DNA of 64,000 bases from Gottfriedia acidiceleris (GCF_002128425.1 NZ_NESS01000001.1:558001-622000); one strand, 5' to 3'; shown: positions 49,997 to 59,953, counted from the stretch's first letter. Notes: a model not told the origin generated them from the sequence alone. Program-made: numbers and translations.

Positions 49997-51013
49997 TTAA
50001 CCTAATAAACGATAATATAGTTTTTTAGCTTCCTTGATATCATTTGTGCCATGAACAAAAACCCTTCCATCTTGAAAAACAACAAATCGATAATCCTCTA
50101 ATTGACAAGAGATCAAATACGGATTCCGCCCTACTTTTCCGTGTTGTTTTAGTTGATTTTCTAGTTCATTAAAATCATAATTTTTAGTCATTGAAGGTCT
50201 AATTTGAACCGTGTTTCGCCCACAAAGTGTACTAGTTTTCGTTTGATTTTCAAAAGATAAATAAGGATACGTCCTATTTGTTCCACATGAAAGACAATCA
50301 TCTGATTTGAGTTTCGTCACTTTAAATGAAAAATGTTGGTTATTCCATAAATCAAATGTAAGGAATTTTGGATTAATAGCTGAAACATCCTCAACTAGTA
50401 GTTTTAATACTTCCGCAACCTGGTATGCTGACACCAATTGAACGGCTGGACTAATAATCCCTGCTGTATCACATGTCGCTCCAGGTACTGGTACACCTTT
50501 TAATATGCAATTTAAACATGGGGTTTTACTTGGTAGAATGGTGCAACACATCCCAAAGCTCCCAATACAAGAGCCATACACCCACGGAATTTCATATTTC
50601 TGAGATAAATCATTTATGATAAAGCGAATATCAAAATTATCTGTTGCATCAATCATAACATCCGTGTCCTTCAAATAAATGTCCATATTATCTACACTTG
50701 CATCCATTACTAGTGCATTGATGTTCACTTCTGCATTTATTTTTTGTAGACGACGTTTAGCGGCAATTACTTTCGGCAATTTCTCAAATGCATCTTCTTC
50801 ACTATAAAGTTGTTGCCTTTGCAGGTTACTCATTTCAACATAATCTCGATCAATTAAAGTTAACTTTCCAATTCCCGCTCTTACAAGTGCCTCAGCGCTA
50901 GCACTTCCTAATGCGCCTGCCCCAACAATTAAAACATGTTTCTTTCTAATTAATTCTTGTCCTTTTTCACCGATTGGAGTAAAAAGCTGCTGACGTGAAT
51001 AACGTTCTGACAT
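49997..51013 (-). CDS. moeB: ThiF/MoeB-type adenylyltransferase
   Basis: 338 residues. The Rossmann motif LIVGAGALGSASAEALVRAGIGKLTLIDRD is near 30, the adenylylation site NLQRQQLYSEED near 65, and Cys pairs for zinc near TLNCILKG and DDCLSCGTN. It activates the MoaD (and perhaps ThiS) C terminus. A ~90-residue C-terminal part without a rhodanese domain follows, ending FVHGTNDIKEAKKLYYRLLG. GGAGG precedes the ATG by seven bases. By context it is MoeB; ThiF activity is possible. Confidence 0.9.
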   Translation of the reverse strand: MSERYSRQQLFTPIGEKGQELIRKKHVLIVGAGALGSASAEALVRAGIGKLTLIDRDYVEMSNLQRQQLYSEEDAFEKLPKVIAAKRRLQKINAEVNINALVMDASVDNMDIYLKDTDVMIDATDNFDIRFIINDLSQKYEIPWVYGSCIGSFGMCCTILPSKTPCLNCILKGVPVPGATCDTAGIISPAVQLVSAYQVAEVLKLLVEDVSAINPKFLTFDLWNNQHFSFKVTKLKSDDCLSCGTNRTYPYLSFENQTKTSTLCGRNTVQIRPSMTKNYDFNELENQLKQHGKVGRNPYLISCQLEDYRFVVFQDGRVFVHGTNDIKEAKKLYYRLLG

Positions 51014-51077
51014 AAGATATCCTCCATTTAAGAGCAGGATCCTTGCGATCAGAGAAAAAAGTTTTCTCCGAGTATCC

Positions 51078-51203
51078 TCACCAATTTTTCTGCTTTTCTT
51101 GGTTTTCCTGTATTAAATAAAGCAGCATTAAGAAATCCTCATCATATAAGGAGTTCTGAATGCTGCTTAATTTCCCTGCTAAACGAACAGAGATACCAAT
51201 CAT
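51078..51203 (-). CDS. Small ORF between moaA and moeB
   Basis: 41 residues, starting MIGISVRLAGKLSSIQNSLY and ending in a helix with QENQEKQKNW. ATG 51203 (or GTG 51206) has only a weak AGAAAG upstream. The amino-acid pattern looks protein-like, with an amphipathic helix, but the same DNA also folds into a long imperfect stem (51119-51175), so it may instead be an RNA element. No family recognised. Confidence 0.35.
   Translation of the reverse strand: MIGISVRLAGKLSSIQNSLYDEDFLMLLYLIQENQEKQKNW
51119..51175 (-). ncRNA. Structured element between moaA and moeB
   Basis: TAAGCAGCATT pairs with AATGCTGCTTTA, with further inner pairs (AGAA/TTCT, CTCC/GAGG). It has no T tract, so it is not a plain terminator. 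A second hairpin, CGGAGAAAA/TTTTCTCTG, lies near 51050-51070. Confidence 0.35.
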
Positions 51204-51275
51204 CACTTTCTAATTATTGGTTAGAGCGCTATACAGAAATTGCATAAACTCCAAACCTTTTATTATTGGTAATGA

Positions 51276-52301
51276 TTAACCACCTATATGTGACATTTCA
51301 ATTTTTTGTGATGATTTATCATTCATTTTTTTTGTATTACTTAATCGTTCATCTGAATAACGATCAGTTCGATTGCTCCATATAGAAAGAATCGTTTCTT
51401 TAATTTGTTCATCATTTTGATTAGACCTTACCAATTCTTTTAGATCATAACCTTTCGATGCAAATAAGCATGTATATAATTTTCCTTCTGCAGATATACG
51501 TGCTCTTGTACAAGTTGAACAAAATGAATCGGTCACTGATGAAATAATTCCTATTTCATCATCACTATCTTTGTAACGATATCGATTAGCAACTTCTCCT
51601 ACATAATTAGCTTCTGTAAATTCTAAAGGCATGATTTCATTGATCATATCGATAATCGTTTGTTTTGCTACTACTTCATCAAGCTTCCAGCCGTTATAGT
51701 TTCCAACATCCATGTATTCAATAAAACGAAGAATATGTTTTTTCTCTTTAAAATATTGTGCCATCGGGATAATATCTTGTTCATTCTTTCCTTTTTGAAC
51801 AACCATATTGATTTTAACCTTCATACCAATGTCAGCAGCGGCTTGTATCCCCTCAAGTACAGACTTTACATTTCCGCGATTACCACTCATATATGAAAAT
51901 CGTTCTTCATCTAAAGAGTCTATGCTTACTGTCACTCTTCTTAATCCGGCTTCATATAAATCGTTTGCAAACTTTTTAAGTAATGTACCGTTCGTTGTTA
52001 AAGCAATATCTTCAACACCATCTATTTTTTTTAAACGTTCAATCAGTTTAGGTAAATTTTTACGTAATAAAGGTTCTCCACCAGTAATTCTAATTTTCCT
52101 TACACCTAAAGATACAAAAATACGCGTTAATCTCTCAATTTCATCAAAGGATAGTATTTTATCTTGTGATAAGAAAGAATAGTCCGGACCAAAAATTTCT
52201 TCTGGCATACAATAACGGCAACGAAAATTGCAGCGATCGGTAACAGATATACGTAAATCCTGTAAAGGTCGTTGATGTTTATCCAATGCAACATTTTTCA
52301 T
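51276..52301 (-). CDS. moaA: GTP 3',8-cyclase MoaA (radical SAM)
   Basis: 341 residues from ATG 52301, eight bases after GAGG. The radical SAM motif [11 protein letters not shown] is near 24-34; the second 4Fe-4S site uses [18 protein letters not shown] near 260-278. The protein ends in the double glycine (SHIGG) that MoaA needs for activity. It starts Moco synthesis from GTP. It follows fdhD by 48 bases. Confidence 0.97.
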   Translation of the reverse strand: MKNVALDKHQRPLQDLRISVTDRCNFRCRYCMPEEIFGPDYSFLSQDKILSFDEIERLTRIFVSLGVRKIRITGGEPLLRKNLPKLIERLKKIDGVEDIALTTNGTLLKKFANDLYEAGLRRVTVSIDSLDEERFSYMSGNRGNVKSVLEGIQAAADIGMKVKINMVVQKGKNEQDIIPMAQYFKEKKHILRFIEYMDVGNYNGWKLDEVVAKQTIIDMINEIMPLEFTEANYVGEVANRYRYKDSDDEIGIISSVTDSFCSTCTRARISAEGKLYTCLFASKGYDLKELVRSNQNDEQIKETILSIWSNRTDRYSDERLSNTKKMNDKSSQKIEMSHIGG

Positions 52302-52349
52302 AACCATTGCCTCACTTCTTTTTATTTCTTAAATGATCTATTCAAGTTT

Positions 52350-53141
52350 CTATTTTATAATTCGCTTTGAATGAGTATAAACATTGAGTGACTGATTTCG
52401 AATAAATCCAACTGTCGTAATACCTAATTCTTCAGCTAATTGCAGAGCCAATTCAGTTGGAGCAGATTTAGTCAGAATTACCTCACACCCAATTTTAGCG
52501 ACTTTTAGTAAAATTTCAGACGATAAACGACCACTAAAAACAATAATTTTATCGGAGATGCTTATATTATTTTTCAAGCAATACCCGTAAATTTTATCTA
52601 AGGCATTATGACGTCCAATATCCATTCTATTCAAAACAATCCCATTTAAATCACATAAAGCAGCATTATGGACTCCACCTGTACCGTGAAATAAAAATGC
52701 AGATTGTTGCATCTCATTCATTAATCGAAAACAATCTTGAAATGATAGTTGAACATTCACTTCTTTCATTGTTTTTGCAGTCAATGCATCATTTACAAAA
52801 ACAAATCCTTGTCTACTCATTCCACAGCATGATGTAATATATCTTTTATTTTGAATATCTTTATAATATGGATTAATATTTTTTGTTTTTACATGGACAA
52901 ATCCTTCTTTTTCTTGGAACCATATGTTTTCAATATCCTCGTATTTTCGGATGACCCCTTCGGATGCTAGAAATCCTACGACCATATCTTCAATATATTC
53001 TGGGGTACTGACCATCGTAACAAATTCTTGTCCATTGATTTTTACTGTGACGGGAAATTCTGTGACAACGCTGTCTTCAATATCGTTTGTTTCACCATTT
53101 TCAAAGCGGAGAATTCCTCTTCTCACTTCAGTTGGTAGCAT
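52350..53141 (-). CDS. fdhD: FdhD sulfurtransferase/formate dehydrogenase accessory protein
   Basis: 263 residues. FdhD carries sulfur from a cysteine desulfurase to the molybdenum cofactor of formate dehydrogenase. The key loop YITSCCGMSRQG near 98-109 holds the two cysteines, and MQQSAFLFHGTGGVHNAALCD, MDIGRHNALDKIYG and VFSGRLSSEILLKVAKIG are conserved. Its place between the fdhA/DUF1641 genes and moaA links enzyme and cofactor synthesis. Confidence 0.95.
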   Translation of the reverse strand: MLPTEVRRGILRFENGETNDIEDSVVTEFPVTVKINGQEFVTMVSTPEYIEDMVVGFLASEGVIRKYEDIENIWFQEKEGFVHVKTKNINPYYKDIQNKRYITSCCGMSRQGFVFVNDALTAKTMKEVNVQLSFQDCFRLMNEMQQSAFLFHGTGGVHNAALCDLNGIVLNRMDIGRHNALDKIYGYCLKNNISISDKIIVFSGRLSSEILLKVAKIGCEVILTKSAPTELALQLAEELGITTVGFIRNQSLNVYTHSKRIIK

Positions 53142-53287
53142 CGTTATCGATTCCCTTCTTCCTGAAATAATATCATCTTTTTCAAAAAATATTCATTTAG
53201 ATATAAACCTATCAATTAGTTTTTTAATTAAAAGGTTCATCTCTTATTATTAAACTCTTTTCTATGAAATACAAATTGTTTTTTCTA

Positions 53288-53767
53288 TTATTCTTTTAGA
53301 CCTTTTCCCATACCTTTTAGAAAGTTAATACCAAAACCAACTGCACGATTTACATCAGGATCTTTTAAAACTTTTACTAAATCAAGAATTCCTATTTTAT
53401 CATCCTTATCAAGATGTTTATTTCCTTCATCGATTCCTTTTGTTACGGAATTGATTAGCTTTGTTGTTAACTCCGGGTCCACACTTGAAAGTGCTCCAGC
53501 AGCTCCCATTAAGTTATTTATGATATTCGTTACTGGCTCGCGGTTCATTTGTCCTAAAGCAATTTTTGCAATTTTCTCTTTTGATTTTAGCATTGAATTA
53601 GCAGCTTCAAGGACACCCGTGTCATTTAAATCAGACACGATGTTTAAAATTTTATTTAACGAATCTTCATTTTCTGCTAATAGAAGTTTCAAATCCTCTA
53701 GTTTCTGTTGGTTTTGCTCTTCCTTAGTTGGAACGTATTTTTGAATGGTCGTGATTGGTTGTGCCAT
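53288..53767 (-). CDS. DUF1641 protein (YjgD-like)
   Basis: 159 residues, helical. VLEAANSMLKSKEKIAKIALGQM and GILDLVKVLKDPDVNRAVGFGINFLKGMGKGL fit DUF1641. In B. subtilis the homologue YjgD lies next to the formate dehydrogenase-like gene yjgC, the same order as here, and a role as an accessory subunit or chaperone has been suggested by context. It begins 12 bases after the fdhA stop, so it is cotranscribed. Confidence 0.88.
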   Translation of the reverse strand: MAQPITTIQKYVPTKEEQNQQKLEDLKLLLAENEDSLNKILNIVSDLNDTGVLEAANSMLKSKEKIAKIALGQMNREPVTNIINNLMGAAGALSSVDPELTTKLINSVTKGIDEGNKHLDKDDKIGILDLVKVLKDPDVNRAVGFGINFLKGMGKGLKE

Positions 53768-53779
53768 ATCTATTCCCCT

Positions 53780-56719
53780 TTATTTTGTCGTTAAGTGGAC
53801 GTATCCTTCTTGCTCCCATTTACGCTGTACCTCAACTCCATTTTGAGGGTTTCGCTTTTTATTTCTTGGGTTTGATTTTGGCAACGGACTTTCACCTTCT
53901 ACACGTAGTACTTCCATTCGTACTTTCGTTTGTTTATAAGCCGGTGTATTTGTACGGTGATCTTTTGCTGGACCTGTTAAGAAATTGATTGCAGATTCTT
54001 TACTTGTTGAATTCATCGGTAAGAACAACTCATTTTTTTGTACTCGATCAGTTACTAGTGCTGGTAATTTTAGCGCTCCATACGGCGATACTAATCGAAC
54101 TAGTGAGCCATCTTTAATGCCACGTTCATTCGCAAGCTCTGGTGACACTTCCACAAAAATTTCAGGCACTTTTAATTGAATACCGTATGATTTATTCGTC
54201 ATATTCCCTTCATGGAAATGTTCAAGCATACGACCATTATTAATTAATAGGTCAAATTCTTCTGGAAACTCAGTAGGTTCCATCCAATCAGATAAAACAA
54301 ATCTTGCCTTTTTATCAGGGAAATTAAATCCATCCTCATAAAGCAGTGGCGTACTTGCTCCGTCTAAGCTTCCCCAAAGGAAACTATCCCAGCCTTCCAT
54401 CACTTCGTAGCTAGCTTGAGAGAATAATGGTGCCAACCTTGCCATTTCAGCAAATACATCACTTGGATGTTGATAATTCCAATTTGCACCTAATCGGTTT
54501 GCAATTTCTTGGACAATCCACCAGTCAGCCTTCGATTCACCAAGAGTTGGTAATGCTTGATATAATCTTTGTACTCGACGCTCAGTATTTGTAAATGTTC
54601 CTTCTTTTTCAAGTGATGGCGCAGCAGGTAAAATAACATCTGCATATTGCGCTGTTTTTGAGAAAAAGAGATCTTGTACAACAAAGAAGTCCAAATCTGA
54701 TAAAACTTCATCCACATGATTTGCATTACAATCAACAAGCGCCATATCTTCACCAACTAAATACATAGCTTTCATTTCGCCTTTTTCAATTGATTGAAGC
54801 ATTTGGATATTATCTAAACCAGGTTTTCCAGCGATTTCAACACCCCACGCTTTTTCAAACTTCATGCGTGCCGCGTCATCCGTTACATGTTGGTATCCAG
54901 GAAGCCAACCAGGAAGTGTACCCATATCACATGCACCTTGTACATTATTGTGACCACGAAGCGGATAAGCGCCAGCACCAGGACGTCTATAGTTTCCTGT
55001 TGCAAGTAATAAGTTCGAAATTGCAGCAGATGTATCAGAACCACCCGTATTTTGAGTAACGCCCATTCCCCATAAAATACAAGTTCCATCAGCTTCATGA
55101 ATCATTTCAGCAATTTGAATTAACGTTTCCTTTGAAATGCCAGTTACGCTTTCGGCATATTCAAGTGTATATTTTTCAAGTACAACTTTAAAATCTTCAA
55201 AGAAATGAACATTCTCATAAATGAATTTTAAGTCGTGCCAGCCTTGATCAATTATATATTTTGTTACAGCCATCAGCCATACTTGGTCTGTACCTTGCTT
55301 TGGTCTAATAAAAATGTCAGATCGTTCTGCCATTTCATTTTTACGTAGATCCGCAACAATCAATTTTTGTCCATGTAGCTTATGTTCTCGTTTAACTCTA
55401 GTCGCAAGTACAGGATGTCCTTCTGCTGGATTCGCACCGACGATAATAACTAGTCCTGCTTTTGCGATATCCTTTATCGTTCCTGCATCTCCACCCATAC
55501 CAACCGTACGGAATAAGCCATCTGTCGCTGGTGATTGACAGTAACGTGAGCAATTATCAACATTATTTGTTTCGAATACTTGTCGTGCTAACTTCTGAAT
55601 TAAATAGTTTTCTTCATTCGTAATTTTCGAAGATGAAATAAAACCTACAGAGCCTTTACCAAATTCTTGTTTAATGGAACCAAGTTTACTTGCAACTAAA
55701 TCAAGGGCTTCATTCCAGCTCGCTTCAAGAAATACACCATTTTTTCGAATTAATGGCTTTGTAATACGCTCTTTGGAATTAACGAAATCCCAGCCAAATT
55801 TACCTTTTACACAAGTTGAAATTGCATTTACTGGTGCATCAGAGCTCGGTTGAATTTTTAAGATTTTACGATCCTTCGTCCAAACCTCGAATGTACAGCC
55901 AACACCGCAGAAAGTACAAACTGTTTTTGTCTTTTTCGTACGTGTTTCGCGCATTGCCGCTTCAACTTCAGAAACTGCGAAAATACCACTATATCCAGGC
56001 TCTACTTTTTTAACTAAATCAATCATCGGATCAAGTAATTCGTCATTTAATCCAGTCATAAACCCAGCTTCACCAAGCATTGATTTTTCCATTAATGCAT
56101 TACAAGGACAAATTGTTACACATTGTCCACAACTAACACATGAAGATTCATTAATTGAAACACCTTTATCCCAAATGACACGTGGACGCTCTGCCTCCCA
56201 ATCAATTGATAATGTCTCATTTACTTGTAGATTTTGACATACTTCCACACACTGACCGCATGCAATACATTGATTTGGATCATATCGATAAAAAGGATGT
56301 GACAGATCTACTTCACAAGAAGCAACTTTTGGCTTGTAAGGATACTTTTGGTGTTCAATGCCCATTTCTTCAACCGTGTTATGTAGCTTACAATTTCCAT
56401 TGTTATTATCACAAACTGTGCAATATAATAAATGATTTTCTAATAAACGATCCATTGCTTCAGTTTGAGCTTCCTTCGCTTTAGGTGAAGTCAATTGAAT
56501 ATTCATTCCGTCAATAACTACTGTTGAACATGAGCGCTTTAGCTCACCATTAATTTCTACAATACAAGTATCACAAGTTTGAATTGGATCGACTTCAGGA
56601 ACATAACAAATTTGCGGATGACTAATTTCATTTTTATTGATGATTTGTAAAATTGTAGAACCTTGCTTTGCGATTACTTCTTTCCCGTCAATCGTGATTG
56701 TAACCATGTTATTTTTCAC
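53780..56719 (-). CDS. fdhA: Formate dehydrogenase alpha subunit-like molybdoenzyme
   Basis: 979 residues. The order is a [2Fe-2S] domain (C38, C49, C52, C64), a NuoG-like His/Cys cluster region (HLLYCTVCDNNNGNC near 96-110), two [4Fe-4S] sets (CIACGQCVEVC near 151, CVSCGQCVTIC near 194), the Mo-domain [4Fe-4S] (C268, C271, C275, C303), the bis-MGD domains and a C-terminal dinucleotide-binding domain. The molybdenum ligand is probably Cys394 in NCSRYCQSP; no selenocysteine. The next residue is Gln395, where classic formate dehydrogenases have His. The start is GTG, six bases after GGGGAGG. It resembles B. subtilis YjgC/YrhE. Confidence 0.92.
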   Translation of the reverse strand: MKNNMVTITIDGKEVIAKQGSTILQIINKNEISHPQICYVPEVDPIQTCDTCIVEINGELKRSCSTVVIDGMNIQLTSPKAKEAQTEAMDRLLENHLLYCTVCDNNNGNCKLHNTVEEMGIEHQKYPYKPKVASCEVDLSHPFYRYDPNQCIACGQCVEVCQNLQVNETLSIDWEAERPRVIWDKGVSINESSCVSCGQCVTICPCNALMEKSMLGEAGFMTGLNDELLDPMIDLVKKVEPGYSGIFAVSEVEAAMRETRTKKTKTVCTFCGVGCTFEVWTKDRKILKIQPSSDAPVNAISTCVKGKFGWDFVNSKERITKPLIRKNGVFLEASWNEALDLVASKLGSIKQEFGKGSVGFISSSKITNEENYLIQKLARQVFETNNVDNCSRYCQSPATDGLFRTVGMGGDAGTIKDIAKAGLVIIVGANPAEGHPVLATRVKREHKLHGQKLIVADLRKNEMAERSDIFIRPKQGTDQVWLMAVTKYIIDQGWHDLKFIYENVHFFEDFKVVLEKYTLEYAESVTGISKETLIQIAEMIHEADGTCILWGMGVTQNTGGSDTSAAISNLLLATGNYRRPGAGAYPLRGHNNVQGACDMGTLPGWLPGYQHVTDDAARMKFEKAWGVEIAGKPGLDNIQMLQSIEKGEMKAMYLVGEDMALVDCNANHVDEVLSDLDFFVVQDLFFSKTAQYADVILPAAPSLEKEGTFTNTERRVQRLYQALPTLGESKADWWIVQEIANRLGANWNYQHPSDVFAEMARLAPLFSQASYEVMEGWDSFLWGSLDGASTPLLYEDGFNFPDKKARFVLSDWMEPTEFPEEFDLLINNGRMLEHFHEGNMTNKSYGIQLKVPEIFVEVSPELANERGIKDGSLVRLVSPYGALKLPALVTDRVQKNELFLPMNSTSKESAINFLTGPAKDHRTNTPAYKQTKVRMEVLRVEGESPLPKSNPRNKKRNPQNGVEVQRKWEQEGYVHLTTK

Positions 56720-56749
56720 GGTTTTCCTCCCCTTTTTTCCATAAAAAAA

Positions 56750-56800
56750 TCCACCATGAAATACACATACCTAATAAAGGTTTTATGTCTTCATGGTGGA
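56750..56800 (-). terminator. Terminator hairpin in the fdhA leader
   Basis: TCCACCATGAA and TTCATGGTGGA form an 11-bp stem with a partly structured loop, followed by TTTTTTT on the minus strand, 30 bases before the fdhA start. It ends NMO transcripts or attenuates fdhA. Confidence 0.75.
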
Positions 56801-56904
56801 ATAGTTTATTAGCAAATCGTACTAACATACCAATCCATTTTTTTGTTTACTAAATTGATAGAGTCATAACATTTTCCATACTATGATTCCATCTCAATAA
56901 ATTT

Positions 56905-56933
56905 ATTATAATCTTAAATTGATAATTAAACAA
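56905..56933 (-). promoter_or_regulatory. Candidate fdhA promoter
   Basis: On the minus strand TTGTTT (56933-56928), 17 bases, TATAAT (56910-56905). It lies upstream of the terminator hairpin, giving a leader of about 180 bases. Confidence 0.5.
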
Positions 56934-56972
56934 TAGATACACGGTATGAAAGGTAAAACGCTTACAATATTA

Positions 56973-57971
56973 TTATTTACTTACCGCTGATTTTAATTTT
57001 TCAGCGTTTTTATTTAGTTTATTAACTGCCTCACTATACTCTTCTTCGAGTTCATCTATAATATCGGCAATTGAACTGATTTTTGTAATTGCCCCAACAC
57101 CATGACCAGCAGACCATATTTCTTTCCAAGCCTTCGCATTTGATTCATTTTTCATTCCATCGAAATCGACTTTATCTTTCTTTTTCAATGTTTCAGGATC
57201 AAGACCAGCCTTCACAATACTAGGAATTAGCATATTTGCTTTTACACCAGAGAATGCATCAGTCAATACGATATCATCTTGCGTTGCATCAACTAACATT
57301 TGACGGTATTCATCATTTGCTAAGCTTTCCTTCGCAACGATGAAGCGTGTTCCCATATAAGCTAAATCAGCACCCGCAGCTTGTGCAGCCAATATACTTT
57401 TACCAGTAGAAATACCACCCGCTAGCACAATAATGCCGTCCCAGAACGTACGAACACTATCAACAAACGCAAATCCATTTAAATTTCCAGCATGACCACC
57501 TGCACCTGATGAAACTAAAATTAGTCCATCTACACCAGCCTCTGCTGCTTTTTTAGCAAACTTAATATCACTCACATCTGAGAATACAAGTCCACCATAA
57601 CTATGTACAATATCAACCACTACTTTTGGAGAACCTAATGAAGTAATGACAAGCTCAGGCTTATGTTTTTTCAACAGTTCAAGCTCTTCTTGTAATCTGC
57701 TATAAGAGCTATGAACGACCATATTCATTGCCCATGGTGCTATTTTACGATCTGGCTCATTTGCGCGCGCCAAAGCAAGATGATCATTTAATTGACTCAT
57801 CCATTGATCAAGTACCTCAATCGGGCGAGCATTCGGTGCTGGAAATGACCCAATTACACCATTTAAGCATGCTGCCTCTACTAACTCAGGACCAGAAACT
57901 AAAAACATAGGTGCAGATATAGCTGGCACTCTCAGCTGACTCCACCATTTTTCAGGAATTTGTTTACTCAT
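56973..57971 (-). CDS. Nitronate monooxygenase (NMO/2-nitropropane dioxygenase family)
   Basis: 332 residues, FMN TIM barrel. VPAISAPMFLVSGPELVEAACLNGVIGSFPA at the start, the FMN/active-site loop VSSGAGGHAG near 155, VLAGGISTGKSILAAQAAGADLAYMGTRFI near 183 and a late DAFSGVKANML are family marks. It oxidises nitronates such as propionate-3-nitronate without a nitro-group dehydrogenation step. Not obviously tied to the fdh operon 250 bases downstream. Confidence 0.9.
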   Translation of the reverse strand: MSKQIPEKWWSQLRVPAISAPMFLVSGPELVEAACLNGVIGSFPAPNARPIEVLDQWMSQLNDHLALARANEPDRKIAPWAMNMVVHSSYSRLQEELELLKKHKPELVITSLGSPKVVVDIVHSYGGLVFSDVSDIKFAKKAAEAGVDGLILVSSGAGGHAGNLNGFAFVDSVRTFWDGIIVLAGGISTGKSILAAQAAGADLAYMGTRFIVAKESLANDEYRQMLVDATQDDIVLTDAFSGVKANMLIPSIVKAGLDPETLKKKDKVDFDGMKNESNAKAWKEIWSAGHGVGAITKISSIADIIDELEEEYSEAVNKLNKNAEKLKSAVSK

Positions 57972-58432
57972 TTACATTTCCCCCTACCCTTAACGGAATA
58001 TTCTGATTATTATTAATGATACATTAGTAAACTATTATTTTCAACTCTGTCTCTCATAAAAAAGCATTTTGAAAGCTACACGAAATGGCCACGCTACTAA
58101 ATTTAATTTTCAAATATAATAAAGTGAATAATAAATAAAGAGTTTTATAAACTTGAATACATTAATAGAATGTTGAATTGAACAATCACACTTTTCATTT
58201 TCTTCATTAGTAGATAGAAATTTATTATTAGAATTTCAGTGACCTAATTCCTCTTAACTAAAAAAAGGAAAAAATTTCTACATCTAAACAAATTGTGACA
58301 GAGTTCGACCGAAGAAAATTGTAGAATAGTCACATATAATTAAATAATGTAATATAATTGTAATATTGCGATCTGAAGTTAAGTAAACATGGATAGATGG
58401 ACTAGGACTACTTGATTATGGGAGGAATTGTT
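57972..58432. other. A/T-rich intergenic region before the L,D-transpeptidase
   Basis: About 460 bases with no ORF that has a ribosome binding site. Several TATAAT-like hexamers lie at 58330-58370, but no well-spaced -35 could be paired with them. Confidence 0.4.
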
Positions 58433-59866
58433 TTGGAAAGCACTTTAAATGTTAAAGGAACTAATATTCAACAAAGAAGATCATTTAAACGGTCTTTACC
58501 GTGGCATTTCATTACGCTTGGGATCATTATTATAATTGCACTTATCATTGCATTCAGCTATCAAGCTACCCATTTTAATGCTCAAATCAAGATAAACGGC
58601 ATAAATATAGGTGGGCTGAGCGCTAAACAAGCACTTAATAAATTAAAAACAAGCGAACATAAAAACATCGTTTATGTAGGCGACTTGCAAATCTTGGATA
58701 GTAAAGATACAAAGATGAGCTTTACGGAAAATGATCTGCCAGCGATTAAAAAAATAGTAAAAAACCAGCGGACGTTTTTGCCTTCTTCAAAAGAAAAAAA
58801 TTTTACTTTAATGCCAAGTAAACGTAATGAAGATCAAATTCATACAATGAAAAAACAGATTGAAGATAAACTTCTCACTCTTAATAAGAGCTTAAAAGCT
58901 CCAAAAGATGCGGCTGTTCAATTGAAACAAGGTAAAATTATTGTCTCTAAAAGCATTAATGGTGAGCAATATGATGTCGATCGTCTATTAAAAGACTATA
59001 AAGGACAAGAATATGCTAGTATAATCCATCTAAAACCTGTTTACATACAACCTATCAAAGAAGATAATCAAATAATAAAAAATGAAAAGAAAAAACTACA
59101 GGCACTCCTAGGACACACAGTTGATTATAAGGTTCAAGATAAAACTTATTCTTTAAATGCTAGCGAATTAATTAAGAATGCCTCTGTCTCAAAAGATATG
59201 AAGATAACGATAGACTCAGTTGGTCTGAAAAACAAGATTGCTGAAATAAATGATTCTCAATCTACATTAGATAAAAATTTTACATTTAAAACCCATTCAG
59301 GATCAGTCATTTCAGTTAAAGGACAAGGCTATGGCTGGGCATTAGATCTTGAGAAAGAATCAAAACAAGTTCAGGCGGCTTTTGAATCAGGAGAAAAATC
59401 TATTTCTGCTACTCATACTTTAGGACATGGCTGGAATAACGAAGGTTATGGTTATACTACGACAACAAACAATGGCATTGGCGATACTTATGCCGAAGTA
59501 TCGATTGCAGAGCAACGTATTTGGCTTTATAAAAATGGCCAATTGGTTGTCACAACAAATGTCGTTACCGGTAAACACATTACTGGTGAAGATACATCAA
59601 AAGGAGTGTGGTATATCCTTTATAAACGGACACCATCTATTCTCAAGGGCTCTCACGTAGGTAGTGGGTCTTATGAAATTAAGGTCGATTATTGGGCACC
59701 ATTCACAAATAGTGGTCAAGGTTTCCACGATGCTAGCTGGCGAACTAACTGGTCAAGTAATGCCTTTTTAACTGCTGGTTCGGGTGGCTGCGTTAACACA
59801 CCACCTAGTATAATGAAAACTGTGTTTGATAATCTTAGCACGTATGAGCCGGTAGTAATCTATTAA
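58433..59866 (+). CDS. L,D-transpeptidase with N-terminal peptidoglycan-binding domain
   Basis: 477 residues, TTG 58433 seven bases after GGGAGG. A single membrane anchor (about 24-44, preceded by basic residues) leads to a PG_binding_4-type module (about 55-330) and the YkuD catalytic domain. The latter starts at IGDTYAEVSIAEQRIWLYKNGQLV and ends with the active-site motif around GFHDASWR...GSGGCVN, where His and Cys are visible. It would make 3-3 cross-links in the wall on the outer face. An upstream ATG/ATT reading of seven more residues lacks a ribosome binding site. Confidence 0.93.
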   Translation: MESTLNVKGTNIQQRRSFKRSLPWHFITLGIIIIIALIIAFSYQATHFNAQIKINGINIGGLSAKQALNKLKTSEHKNIVYVGDLQILDSKDTKMSFTENDLPAIKKIVKNQRTFLPSSKEKNFTLMPSKRNEDQIHTMKKQIEDKLLTLNKSLKAPKDAAVQLKQGKIIVSKSINGEQYDVDRLLKDYKGQEYASIIHLKPVYIQPIKEDNQIIKNEKKKLQALLGHTVDYKVQDKTYSLNASELIKNASVSKDMKITIDSVGLKNKIAEINDSQSTLDKNFTFKTHSGSVISVKGQGYGWALDLEKESKQVQAAFESGEKSISATHTLGHGWNNEGYGYTTTTNNGIGDTYAEVSIAEQRIWLYKNGQLVVTTNVVTGKHITGEDTSKGVWYILYKRTPSILKGSHVGSGSYEIKVDYWAPFTNSGQGFHDASWRTNWSSNAFLTAGSGGCVNTPPSIMKTVFDNLSTYEPVVIY

Positions 59867-59910
59867 ATAAGAGCAGTCTATATATGCTATCCACTCACCT
59901 TTTATAAAAA

Positions 59911-59946
59911 AACACTGGATCCCTTTGGGAATTCCAGTGTTTTTTA
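59911..59946. terminator. Bidirectional rho-independent terminator
   Basis: AACACTGGA pairs with TCCAGTGTT, with an inner CCC/GGG, between converging genes; A and T runs on both sides. Confidence 0.88.
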
Positions 59947-59953
59947 TAGGATA

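Noticed and set aside
53451-56484. Several frames opposite fdhA and DUF1641
   Set aside because: They lie fully inside well-supported genes with clear domain motifs and have no start signals.
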